This document shows positions 1 to 6,959 of a stretch of DNA of 64,000 nt, piece after piece. Each line of letters begins with the position of its first letter. The stretch's first letter is position 1. The DNA is from Nonomuraea thailandensis (GTDB lineage Bacteria > Actinomycetota > Actinomycetes > Streptosporangiales > Streptosporangiaceae). A model generated the notes under the pieces. That model was not told the DNA's origin. It searched no databases and saw nothing but the letters and a program-made list of their open reading frames with translations. The position numbers and the translations under genes were made by a program. The stretch covers positions 930,001-994,000 of the forward strand of contig NZ_JAMZEB010000002.1 of assembly GCF_024172165.1 (NCBI RefSeq), in the 5' to 3' direction.

Positions 1-56
1 CTAATAACAGACAGAAAGCAACAAGGCGGCGAAGTGTAATAAAACTGGACGTCCGG

Positions 57-950
57 CTAGCTTCGTGTCGGGCGTTCGTACCCCTCGTCGCCTCCGTATA
101 CGTGCAGGTCAGGGTCCTGCTCCGGCTGCGTGGCCGGGCTGGTGGGGGAGGCGGTGTGCTCGGAGGCGAAGTCGTCCGACAGCACCGGGGGCGGCGGCAT
201 GAGGTAGTCGTGCCAGGTGATCTCGCCCTTGGGCGACGCGTCGGTGGTGAGGTCGCCCGCGCGCTGCGCCGCGTACAGGCGGCCCGGATAGCGTACGGGC
301 AGGCAGGGCCGGCGCAGCCCTGAGGCGTGCAGCCAGGTCCTGACCAGCTCCTCGGTGTTCAGCACCTGCGGCCCGCCGTACTCGATCTCCCGGTGCGAGG
401 GTCCCGCGCTGAGCAGGGCGGCGGCGCGCGTGGCCACCTCTCCCGTGTGCACCGGCTGCCAGGGCAGCGACCGGTCCACGGGCAGCACGGGCAGCGACGC
501 GTGGTCGCGCAGCCGCTGCTGCAGCCACTGGTGGAACGGGGTGACGCGCAGGATCGTCCAGTCCAGCCCGCTCTCCTGGACCAGCCGCTCGGCCTCCAGC
601 TTGTGCCGCAGGTGGCCGTAGGCGGCCCGGTCGGCGCCGACCATCGAGGTGAACAGCACGTGCGGCACCCCGGCCGCGTGCGCGAGGATCATCAGCGTCC
701 TGGTCCCGGGCACGTCCACCGCGCCGCGCCCTTTGCGGCCGCTGGTGGCCAGGTGGGCGATCGCGTCCACGCCGTCCACGGCCTCCCTGACGCCGTTGCC
801 GGAGAACAGGTCGCCCCACATCCACTCGACGTTGCCGCGGCCGTCCCGCTTGGTACGGCTCAGTGCCCGCACCTCGTGACCCGCCTTGAGCAGGGCGGGC
901 ACCAGTGCTCCGCCCAGCGTGCCGGTGGCTCCCGTGACCAGAATGCGCAT
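57..950 (-). CDS. NmrA/SDR-like NAD(P)-binding protein (atypical short-chain dehydrogenase)
   Basis: A 297-residue protein with an N-terminal Rossmann fold: the dinucleotide motif GATGTLGG lies at residues 7-14, right after the first beta strand. The central part (VDGVDAIAHLAT, then HVLFTSMVGAD) matches extended or NmrA-type SDRs, which usually act as NAD(P)H sensors or isoflavone-reductase-like enzymes rather than classical Tyr-Lys dehydrogenases. No YxxxK motif is evident. The last 45 residues are Pro/Asp/Glu-rich and probably disordered. The ATG at 950 is preceded on the minus strand by AGGGGA at good spacing. It is divergent from the ThDP enzyme at 1038, so the two could share a promoter region. 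Substrate unknown. Confidence 0.85.
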   Translation of the reverse strand: MRILVTGATGTLGGALVPALLKAGHEVRALSRTKRDGRGNVEWMWGDLFSGNGVREAVDGVDAIAHLATSGRKGRGAVDVPGTRTLMILAHAAGVPHVLFTSMVGADRAAYGHLRHKLEAERLVQESGLDWTILRVTPFHQWLQQRLRDHASLPVLPVDRSLPWQPVHTGEVATRAAALLSAGPSHREIEYGGPQVLNTEELVRTWLHASGLRRPCLPVRYPGRLYAAQRAGDLTTDASPKGEITWHDYLMPPPPVLSDDFASEHTASPTSPATQPEQDPDLHVYGGDEGYERPTRS

Positions 951-1037
951 GCGGGTCCCCTACCCGCCAGATTCGAGAAATGTCAATGAATCGCCGTTCC
1001 GGGTCTGCGGGCGGTGGAGCGGGGTAGGGCCGCACAC

Positions 1038-2804
1038 ATGGCTCGAATCGCATCCGAATCCCTGATCGAACGGCTCGTGGCATGGGGCGTCGACACCGTC
1101 TTCGGCCTGCCTGGTGACGGCATCAACGGCATCATGGAGGGGCTGCGGCGCCACCGCGACCGGGTGCGCTTCGTCCTCGTCCACCACGAGGAGGCCGCGG
1201 CGTTCATGGCCACCGGCTACGCCAAGGCCACCGGGCGCATCGGCGTGTGCCTGGCCACCTCCGGCCCGGGCGGCATCCACCTGCTGAACGGCCTCTACGA
1301 CGCCAAGCTCGACCACGTGCCGGTGCTGGCCATCACGGGCATGCAGGAGACGTCCGTGCTGGGCACCGGCTACCAGCAGGAAGTCCACCTGGACAAGCTC
1401 TTCGCCGACGTGGCCGAGTACAACATGATGGTCACCAACCCGGCCCAGCTTCCCTCGCTGGTGGATCTGGCCATCCGTACGTCCTACGCGCGGCGCGGGG
1501 TCTCCCACCTCACCCTGCCCAACGACATCCAGGTGGCCGAGGCGGGGGCGGACCCGTACAAGAGCGTCGCCCCGGTGCGGGCGCCGCAGACGGCGCCCGT
1601 GTATCTCCAGGCGTCCGGCATGCCCCGGCAGGAGGACATCGAGTGGGCGGCCGAGGTGCTGAACCGGGCCGAGCGGCCCGCCATGCTCGTCGGGCAGGGC
1701 GCGCTGCACGCCAGGGAGGAGGTGCTGGCCGTGGCCGAGGTGCTTGGCGCGCCCGTGGTCAAGACGTTGCCGGGCAAGGCGGTCATCCCGGACGACTCGC
1801 CGTACACGACGGGCGGGCTCGGCCTGCTCGGCACGCGGCCGAGCGAGGAGCTGATGGAGGAGGCGGACGTGCTGTTCATGGTGGGCACGAACTTTCCCTA
1901 CTCCAAGTTCCTGCCGGAGGTGCGGGACACGCGGGTGGTGCAGTTCGAGGCGGACCCGACGCGGGCGGGGGCGCGGATCGCGACGGACGTGCCCGTGGTG
2001 TGCGACGCCAAGGAGGGCCTGCGGGCGCTGCTGCCGCTGCTGGGCCGCCGGGACGGCAACGGCCATCTCGCGAAATATCAGAAGATGATGGCCAAGTGGC
2101 GCTCCGACATGGAGTCCCTGGAGAACCCCGACCGCGACCCCATCGCGCCGCAGTACGTCATGTCCATCCTCGACGAGCTCGCCACCGACGACGCCATCAT
2201 GACCTGCGACAGCGGCACCATCGCCACCTGGGCGGCCCGCCACTGGACGATCCGCGGCGGGCGCGAGTTCTACCTGTCGGGCACGCTGGCCACGATGGCG
2301 CCCGGCCTGCCGTACGCGATCGCCATGCAGCACGCCTTCCCCGGCCGCCAGGTCATCGCCTACGTCGGGGACGGCGGCTTCTCGATGCTGATGGCCGAGT
2401 TCCTCACCGCGGTGCAGCACCGGCTGCCGATCAAGGTGATCATCAACAACAACAACTCGCTCGGCCAGATCCTGTGGGAGCAGATGGTGCTCGGCTACCC
2501 CGAGCACGGCGTCCGCTACGCCCAGCCCGAGGCCGACTTCTCGGCCTGGGCACGGTCGTGCGGCGGGTTCGGGGCCAAGGTGACCAAGTCGGAGGACGTG
2601 GCGCACGCGATCGGGCAGGCGCTCCACCACGACGGGCCCGCGCTGGTGGACGTGGACGTCAACCCGAACGAGCCGCCCATGCCCGGCAAGGTCTCCTACG
2701 ACCAGGCCAAGAGCTTCGCCCAGGCCTTCCTCAAGGGGCAGCCGCACAAGGCCGCCATCGCGACCACGCTCTTCAAGGACCGCATCCAGAAACTGGGTGA
2801 CTAG
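1038..2804 (+). CDS. Thiamine-diphosphate-dependent enzyme, pyruvate oxidase/pyruvate dehydrogenase (quinone)-like
   Basis: A 588-residue protein with the three-domain ThDP layout. The N-terminal PYR domain has the catalytic glutamate in VHHEEAAAFMA, the middle is a DHS-like domain, and the C-terminal PP domain carries the metal/ThDP motif starting GDGGF and ending INNNNSLGQI. Proteins of this type decarboxylate pyruvate (PoxB-like) or act as acetolactate-synthase relatives; the stretch before the middle domain fits the PoxB-like group better than acetolactate synthase, but cofactor choice cannot be read with certainty. An in-frame GTG at 1014 would add eight residues; the ATG at 1038 is favoured because the homologous core begins there. 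A GC hairpin follows 28 bp after the stop. Confidence 0.85.
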   Translation: MARIASESLIERLVAWGVDTVFGLPGDGINGIMEGLRRHRDRVRFVLVHHEEAAAFMATGYAKATGRIGVCLATSGPGGIHLLNGLYDAKLDHVPVLAITGMQETSVLGTGYQQEVHLDKLFADVAEYNMMVTNPAQLPSLVDLAIRTSYARRGVSHLTLPNDIQVAEAGADPYKSVAPVRAPQTAPVYLQASGMPRQEDIEWAAEVLNRAERPAMLVGQGALHAREEVLAVAEVLGAPVVKTLPGKAVIPDDSPYTTGGLGLLGTRPSEELMEEADVLFMVGTNFPYSKFLPEVRDTRVVQFEADPTRAGARIATDVPVVCDAKEGLRALLPLLGRRDGNGHLAKYQKMMAKWRSDMESLENPDRDPIAPQYVMSILDELATDDAIMTCDSGTIATWAARHWTIRGGREFYLSGTLATMAPGLPYAIAMQHAFPGRQVIAYVGDGGFSMLMAEFLTAVQHRLPIKVIINNNNSLGQILWEQMVLGYPEHGVRYAQPEADFSAWARSCGGFGAKVTKSEDVAHAIGQALHHDGPALVDVDVNPNEPPMPGKVSYDQAKSFAQAFLKGQPHKAAIATTLFKDRIQKLGD

Positions 2805-2831
2805 AGAGGCCACCCCTGGGCGGGGCACGGC

Positions 2832-2854
2832 GTGTGCGCCGGACGGGCGCACGC
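2832..2854 (+). terminator. Hairpin downstream of the ThDP enzyme
   Basis: A 9-bp stem (2832-2840 with 2846-2854, one G-T wobble) and a 5-nt loop follow shortly after the stop at 2804. No T-tract, as is common for actinobacterial terminators. It could terminate the ThDP gene before the convergent regulator gene at 3036. Confidence 0.4.
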
Positions 2855-2981
2855 TGACCGCCACGCTGATGTTCGGGGCCTGATGGCCTACTCCTACGAG
2901 CACGAAGTGCGTCTGAGCCGCCCGCTCGCCGGTAGGGCCGTGATCGACCGGTCCGACCAGCGGACGATCGCGACGAGATGA
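2839..2981 (+). pseudogene. Possible short gene remnant
   Basis: Between two convergent genes a protein-like stretch reads PDGRTLTATLMFG in one frame (from 2839) and then, after a small shift, AYSYEHEVRLSRPLAGRAVI in another, opening with ATG at 2883 and stopping at 2981. Codon use (G/C in third position) looks like real coding sequence. I do not recognise the family. It could be the frameshifted end of an old gene or chance; confidence is low. Confidence 0.2.
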
Positions 2982-3035
2982 GCGGCACGCACGGACGGGT
3001 GGCGGGCGCGCGCGGCGTGCCCGCCACCTGCCGTC

Positions 3036-3785
3036 CTAGCCGCCGTACGCCCGGGCGATGCCGGTGGCGGCGGCGCGCAGCGGCTCCACCAGCCGGGGCA
3101 GCTCGCGGGCACGGCGCGAGGAGAGCACGATGCCCAGCGCCGCAACCGGCCGCCCGTCCACCAGGACCGGGGCCGCCGCCGAGCACGAGCCGGGCGTCAT
3201 CTCCTCGTAGGTGAGGGCGTACCCCTGCGTGCGCACCACCGCCAGCTCCCTGGCCAGCCGCCCCGGCTCGGTGATCGTGTGCGGGGTGGGGCGTTCGAGT
3301 TTGCGCGCCAGGTAGGACTTGACGAACCAGTCAGGCTCGTACGCCAGCAGCGCCTTGCCGACCCCCGTGGGATGCATCGGCAGCCGGCCGCCGATCCTGG
3401 ACACGATGGGCACGGCCCGCCTGCCGTACACCTTGTCCACGTACAGCACCTCGAGACCGTCCCTGACCGCGAGGTGCACGTTCTCGCCCGTGGAGCCGAA
3501 CAGGTCCTGGAGCCACGGATGCGCCAGCTCCTGCAGCCGGTTCGGCGCGAGCTGGCCCAGCTCCCACAGCCGCGGCCCGACCCGCAGCCGCCCGTCGGGC
3601 GAGCGGCTGAGCGCCTGCCACTCCTCCAGCTCGCCGACCAGCCGGTGCGCCGTGCTCAGCGGCACCCCGCTGCGCGCGGCCAGCTCGGTCAGCGTGAGCT
3701 GCGGGCGCGCCGCGTCGAACGCCCCCAGGATGGCCAGCACCTTGGACGTCACCGAGCGCCCCGGCTCCCGTGCCCCACCTGACAT
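3036..3785 (-). CDS. IclR-family transcriptional regulator (likely regulator of pobA)
   Basis: A 249-residue IclR protein. The winged helix-turn-helix occupies about residues 10-65 (KVLAILGAFD, then the recognition helix of SGVPLSTAHRLVGELE). The effector domain follows with the typical GENVHLAVRDGLEVLYVDKV and LPMHPTGVGKALLAY segments. IclR proteins of this group (PcaR/PobR types) often control aromatic-acid catabolism and bind between divergent promoters. That fits the divergent 4-hydroxybenzoate hydroxylase 79 bp away. I chose ATG 3785 because AGGA sits 7 nt upstream; ATGs at 3800 and 3866 are possible, but 3866 would overlap the pobA start. Direct control of pobA is inference from the arrangement. 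Confidence 0.85.
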   Translation of the reverse strand: MSGGAREPGRSVTSKVLAILGAFDAARPQLTLTELAARSGVPLSTAHRLVGELEEWQALSRSPDGRLRVGPRLWELGQLAPNRLQELAHPWLQDLFGSTGENVHLAVRDGLEVLYVDKVYGRRAVPIVSRIGGRLPMHPTGVGKALLAYEPDWFVKSYLARKLERPTPHTITEPGRLARELAVVRTQGYALTYEEMTPGSCSAAAPVLVDGRPVAALGIVLSSRRARELPRLVEPLRAAATGIARAYGG

Positions 3786-3864
3786 GCCGCAATCCTGCAT
3801 GAGTTTTCCACTGAGCGGAAGAGCCCTCTCGGCGAAACCCCGGCCGAGGCTGGATGCTTCCTTC

Positions 3865-5034
3865 ATGCGAACTCAGGTCGGGATCATCGGGGCGGGCCCC
3901 GCTGGTCTGCTTCTGTCACACCTGCTCCACCTGCGCGGCATCTCCTCCGTGGTGCTGGAGAAGCGCAGCCGCGAGTACGTCGAGCGCCGCGTGCGCGCCG
4001 GGGTGCTGGAGCAGGGCACGGTGGACACGCTGGTGGAGGCCGGCGTCGGCGAGCGGATGCTGCGCGAGGGGCTGCCGCACCACGGCATCGAGCTCAGGTA
4101 CGGCGGCGCGGGGCACCGCATCCCGTTCGAGAAGCTGGTGCCGGGCCGGGCCATCACCGTGTACGGGCAGCAGGAAGTGGTCAAGGACCTGATCGCGGCC
4201 AGGCTGGCGGCGGGGGGTGACGTGCGGTTCGAGGTCGAGGACGTGGAGCTGCACTCGCTGGAGTCGCAGCCGTACATCACGTTCGGCGGCGAGCGGCTCG
4301 ACTGCGACGTGGTCGCGGGCTGCGACGGCTTCCACGGGGTGTCCCGGCCGGCCGTCCCGGAGGGCGTCCTGAGCGTGTTCGAGCGTGATTATCCCTTCGC
4401 CTGGCTCGGCATCCTGGCGCGCGTGGCGCCGTCCTCGGAGGAGCTGATCTACGCCAGGACCGAGCGCGGCTTCGCCCTGCACAGCATGCGCTCGCCCGCC
4501 GTCAGCCGCTTCTACCTGCAGGTCCCCGCCGACGCCCGGCTCGAGGACTGGCCGGACGAGCGGATCTGGCAGGAGCTGCGGACCCGGCTGGAGACCGTGC
4601 CCGGCTTCGGGCTGGCCACCGGCGAGATCATGGAGCGGGGCATCACGCCGATGCGCGGGTTCGTGGCCGAGCCCATGCAGTACGGGCGGCTCTACCTGGC
4701 GGGGGACGCCGCCCACATCGTCCCGCCCACCGGGGCCAAGGGCCTCAACCTGGCCGTGGCCGACGTGCGGGTGCTGACCGAGGCGCTGGCGGCGTACTTC
4801 GGCAGCGGCTCGACCGAGCTGCTCGACGGGTACTCGGACGCCTGCCTGAAGCGGGTGTGGCGGGCGCAGCACTTCTCGTGGTGGATGACGACGCTGCTGC
4901 ACACGTTCGAGGAGGACGATCCGTACGCGCGCAAGCTGCAGCTGTCCTACCTCGACTACGTGACCTCGTCGGAGGCGGCGGCCACCACGCTGGCGGAGAA
5001 CTACGTGGGCCTGCCGTTCGAGCCGGGCCGCTGA
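3865..5034 (+). CDS. pobA: 4-hydroxybenzoate 3-monooxygenase
   Basis: A 389-residue class A flavoprotein monooxygenase, matching the usual 390 residues of PobA. The FAD-binding GXGXXG is at residues 8-13 (IIGAGPAGLLLSHLL), the DG motif is in DVVAGCDGFHGVSR, and the second FAD motif reads LYLAGDAAHIVPPTGAKGLN. The N-terminal KRSREYVERRVRAGVLEQG region is characteristic of para-hydroxybenzoate hydroxylase. The enzyme hydroxylates 4-hydroxybenzoate to protocatechuate with NAD(P)H and O2, in the cytosol, feeding the beta-ketoadipate pathway. No protocatechuate dioxygenase is in this window. It is divergent from the IclR gene. The start at 3865 gives an N-terminus beginning directly with the Rossmann strand. 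Confidence 0.92.
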   Translation: MRTQVGIIGAGPAGLLLSHLLHLRGISSVVLEKRSREYVERRVRAGVLEQGTVDTLVEAGVGERMLREGLPHHGIELRYGGAGHRIPFEKLVPGRAITVYGQQEVVKDLIAARLAAGGDVRFEVEDVELHSLESQPYITFGGERLDCDVVAGCDGFHGVSRPAVPEGVLSVFERDYPFAWLGILARVAPSSEELIYARTERGFALHSMRSPAVSRFYLQVPADARLEDWPDERIWQELRTRLETVPGFGLATGEIMERGITPMRGFVAEPMQYGRLYLAGDAAHIVPPTGAKGLNLAVADVRVLTEALAAYFGSGSTELLDGYSDACLKRVWRAQHFSWWMTTLLHTFEEDDPYARKLQLSYLDYVTSSEAAATTLAENYVGLPFEPGR

Positions 5035-5061
5035 CCTCGGGACATGCCTTAACCTTGGCGC

Positions 5062-5373
5062 GTGGTCTTCGAGGAGGGATGGGCGGCTTCGCCCCTGCGC
5101 TGGCTCATGCACGCCCTGGGTGACGCCCAGCTCACGAGGATGGACGGCGATCCGGGGCTGCTGGCCGCGGTCGACCAGCACGCGGCGGTGCTGCGTGACG
5201 CCATCCCGCTCGACCGGGAGACGCTCGGCGACTACCTGCTGGGCTTCCTCGACGAGCTGCGGCACCGCGGCTGGGCCTTCACCGGCGAGCCGGACGCGCC
5301 GTCGCTGCGGCTGACGGCGGTGTGCTGGCTGACCCGCGAGCTGGACCTGCTCGAAGACGGCCACCCCGCCTGA
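5062..5373 (+). CDS. Small conserved-looking protein, possibly DUF6401-like
   Basis: A 103-residue acidic protein starting at GTG 5062, 27 bp after pobA and in the same direction, so probably co-transcribed. It has the pattern WLMHALGDAQL followed by GLLAAVDQHAAVLRDA, which reminds me of the actinobacterial DUF6401 family found near biosynthetic genes; this is recollection of the family pattern, not a search. No signal peptide, membrane helix or catalytic motif is visible. Function unknown. Confidence 0.6.
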   Translation: MVFEEGWAASPLRWLMHALGDAQLTRMDGDPGLLAAVDQHAAVLRDAIPLDRETLGDYLLGFLDELRHRGWAFTGEPDAPSLRLTAVCWLTRELDLLEDGHPA

Positions 5374-5411
5374 GGTTCGCCGGAAGACGATCGCTCCGCC
5401 CTGGCCTGAAA

Positions 5412-5441
5412 GTGCCCCGGGCGGCGGTTCGCCCGGGGCAC
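5412..5441. terminator. Bidirectional terminator hairpin
   Basis: A perfect 12-bp GC-rich stem (5412-5423 with 5430-5441) and a 6-nt loop sit exactly between the convergent ends of the small protein gene (5373) and the membrane protein gene (5450). It can serve both transcripts. Confidence 0.75.
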
Positions 5442-5449
5442 GCGGAGCC

Positions 5450-6235
5450 TCAGCCCGGAGGCATGTCGGAGCGGTGCGCTCCGCCGGGCGACGTCCGGAT
5501 CGGCGCCGTCTCCTCCGTCATGGCGCGGGCGTCCTCACGCCCCCGCTGGTAGGCCTCGGCGTGCGCCCTGGCCTGCGGAGCCTCCTGCTCGATCCGCCCC
5601 AGCCAGCGCTCCCACCGCTGCTGCATGGGCCGGACGAGCCCGCCCCCGATGCCGATCGCCGCGATCGCCCCGATCGTGGCGAGCACCGTGATGAGCACGG
5701 GCGTCGTCACGGTCGTGGCCACGCCGATCTGGTTGAGCGCGGCGATGATGCCCAGCGCCCAGATGAACACCGCCGCCGCGGTCGCCACCCAGCGACCGTA
5801 CGACAGCCCGCCGAGCATGCCGCCCACGATGTCCTTGACGGCCTTGGCCACCGCCCCGGCCACCACGATGATCACGATGGCCACGAGGGCCTTGGGCAGC
5901 CAGCCGACCACTCCGGCCAGCAGCGCCGAGACCGGGTTGGGGCCGAAGACGTTGAAGGCTATCTGCAGGGTGACCAGCAGGATCGCATAGAAGACGATCT
6001 TCGCGAGCAGGCTGCTGGCGTCGTACTTGCTGCGTTCCAGCCAGCGACGCACGCCACTGCGCTCCACCGCGCGGTCGAAGCCGACCCGTTCGAGCACCTT
6101 GTCGACGATCTTCTCCAGCGCCTTGGCCACGATCCACCCGATGAGCAGAATCACCAGGAACGCGACCATCCTGGGCACGAACGTCGCTATTTGCCGCCAG
6201 GCGTCTGAAAGGCCCTGGCCGATGTTGATATCCAC
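5450..6235 (-). CDS. Membrane protein with conserved TM-helix repeats (MscS-superfamily-like, PF05552 type)
   Basis: A 261-residue integral membrane protein. Hydrophobic helices lie at about residues 22-42 (MVAFLVILLIGWIVAKAL), 75-100, 112-135 (LVAIVIIVVAGAVAKAVKDI) and 150-205, with repeated helix-Gly-Ala-Lys-Ala patterns typical of the conserved TM helix family linked to small mechanosensitive channels. The canonical MscS beta domain is absent; the last 55 residues form a charged cytosolic tail. Start codon is GTG 6235 with GGAGG four to five nt upstream on the minus strand. Likely a plasma-membrane channel-like protein; gating unknown. Ends against the terminator at 5412-5441. Confidence 0.75.
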   Translation of the reverse strand: MDINIGQGLSDAWRQIATFVPRMVAFLVILLIGWIVAKALEKIVDKVLERVGFDRAVERSGVRRWLERSKYDASSLLAKIVFYAILLVTLQIAFNVFGPNPVSALLAGVVGWLPKALVAIVIIVVAGAVAKAVKDIVGGMLGGLSYGRWVATAAAVFIWALGIIAALNQIGVATTVTTPVLITVLATIGAIAAIGIGGGLVRPMQQRWERWLGRIEQEAPQARAHAEAYQRGREDARAMTEETAPIRTSPGGAHRSDMPPG

Positions 6236-6422
6236 GGTTTCCTCCCCCGAGGAGCCAATGCCTCGGCGCTACCCGCCCTCAACCGCTCCATACACGCTCT
6301 GTCCTCAAAACTTCGCACAAGGCGACATACCTCCCACTGCAAGGGATGCGCAACGCCGGGTGGCACCATCCGGAAACGACCGGCCGGACCGAGAAGGCCG
6401 GCTCGCAGAAGGCGCGGACCGG

Positions 6423-6545
6423 GCCTTCCCGCCCTGCCTGCTCCCCGGCCTCGGCGGCGTGGCCTACCAGCTTCTCCGCATGCACCCGGACAGCACCCTG
6501 CCGGCCGTCCTGCTCCCGGACCCGGGCCCGCCGCACCCCCGCTGA
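6423..6545 (+). pseudogene. C-terminal fragment resembling a lanthipeptide synthetase (LanM/LanC-like)
   Basis: In the 340-bp gap between the membrane protein and the VOC gene one frame reads LLPGLGGVAYQLLRMHPDST followed by LPAVLLPDPG and a stop at 6543-6545. This resembles the very end of LanC-type cyclase domains (a Gly-Leu-Gly-Gly helix, a short loop, then PSVLLL). No start, zinc ligands or upstream domain remain, so it would be a dead tail fragment. The rest of the gap (6236-6420) shows nothing I can name. The resemblance is from memory and short. Confidence 0.35.
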
Positions 6546-6575
6546 CGGGCTCCGGCGCCCGTTGGGGTGATCGTC

Positions 6576-6959
6576 ATGCACCGCAGCCGGGTCTTCGCCC
6601 TCCTGATCGACACCCCCGCCACCGAGGCCGAGGCGGCGACGGCGTTCTGGGCCGCCGCGCTGGGAGCGACGGCCCGCCCGCTGCCCTCGGAAGAGCAGTT
6701 CATCTCCCTGCACGGGGCCGTCCCCGGCCTGGCCGTGGCGGTGCAGGCGATCGAGGAGGGCGAGCCCCGCTTCCACCTCGACTTCGAGAGCGACGACGTC
6801 GAGGCGGAGACCCGGCGGCTGACCGGGCTCGGGGCCGTCGAGGTGTCGCGGTGGCAGGAGTGCCGGATCCTTCGGGCCCCCGGTGGTCACCTGATGTGCG
6901 TGCTGCCCGTCGAGAGCGATCCGGCCGTGTTCGAGGCCGAGGCCAAGACCTGGCCCTGA
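6576..6959 (+). CDS. VOC (glyoxalase/bleomycin-resistance fold) protein
   Basis: A 127-residue protein with the paired beta-alpha-beta-beta-beta modules of the vicinal-oxygen-chelate fold. It opens with FALLIDTPATEAEAATAFW, has FHLDFESDDVEAET near the middle and LRAPGGHLMCVLPV near the end. Members are dioxygenases, lyases or binding proteins; the metal ligands cannot be assigned safely here. ATG 6576 is preferred over GTG 6567 because GGGG lies about 9 nt upstream. Its 3' end overlaps the convergent SARP gene by 73 bp. Confidence 0.75.
   Translation: MHRSRVFALLIDTPATEAEAATAFWAAALGATARPLPSEEQFISLHGAVPGLAVAVQAIEEGEPRFHLDFESDDVEAETRRLTGLGAVEVSRWQECRILRAPGGHLMCVLPVESDPAVFEAEAKTWP

Noticed and set aside
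960..2903. Long antisense reading frame opposite the ThDP enzyme
   Set aside because: Mirror frame of a GC-rich gene; residues are Arg/His/Gly/Val-rich with no domain, while the forward strand encodes a full enzyme.
3319..3864. Upstream extension of pobA to 3319
   Set aside because: That part is the antisense of the IclR gene; the flavoprotein begins at 3865 with its first beta strand.
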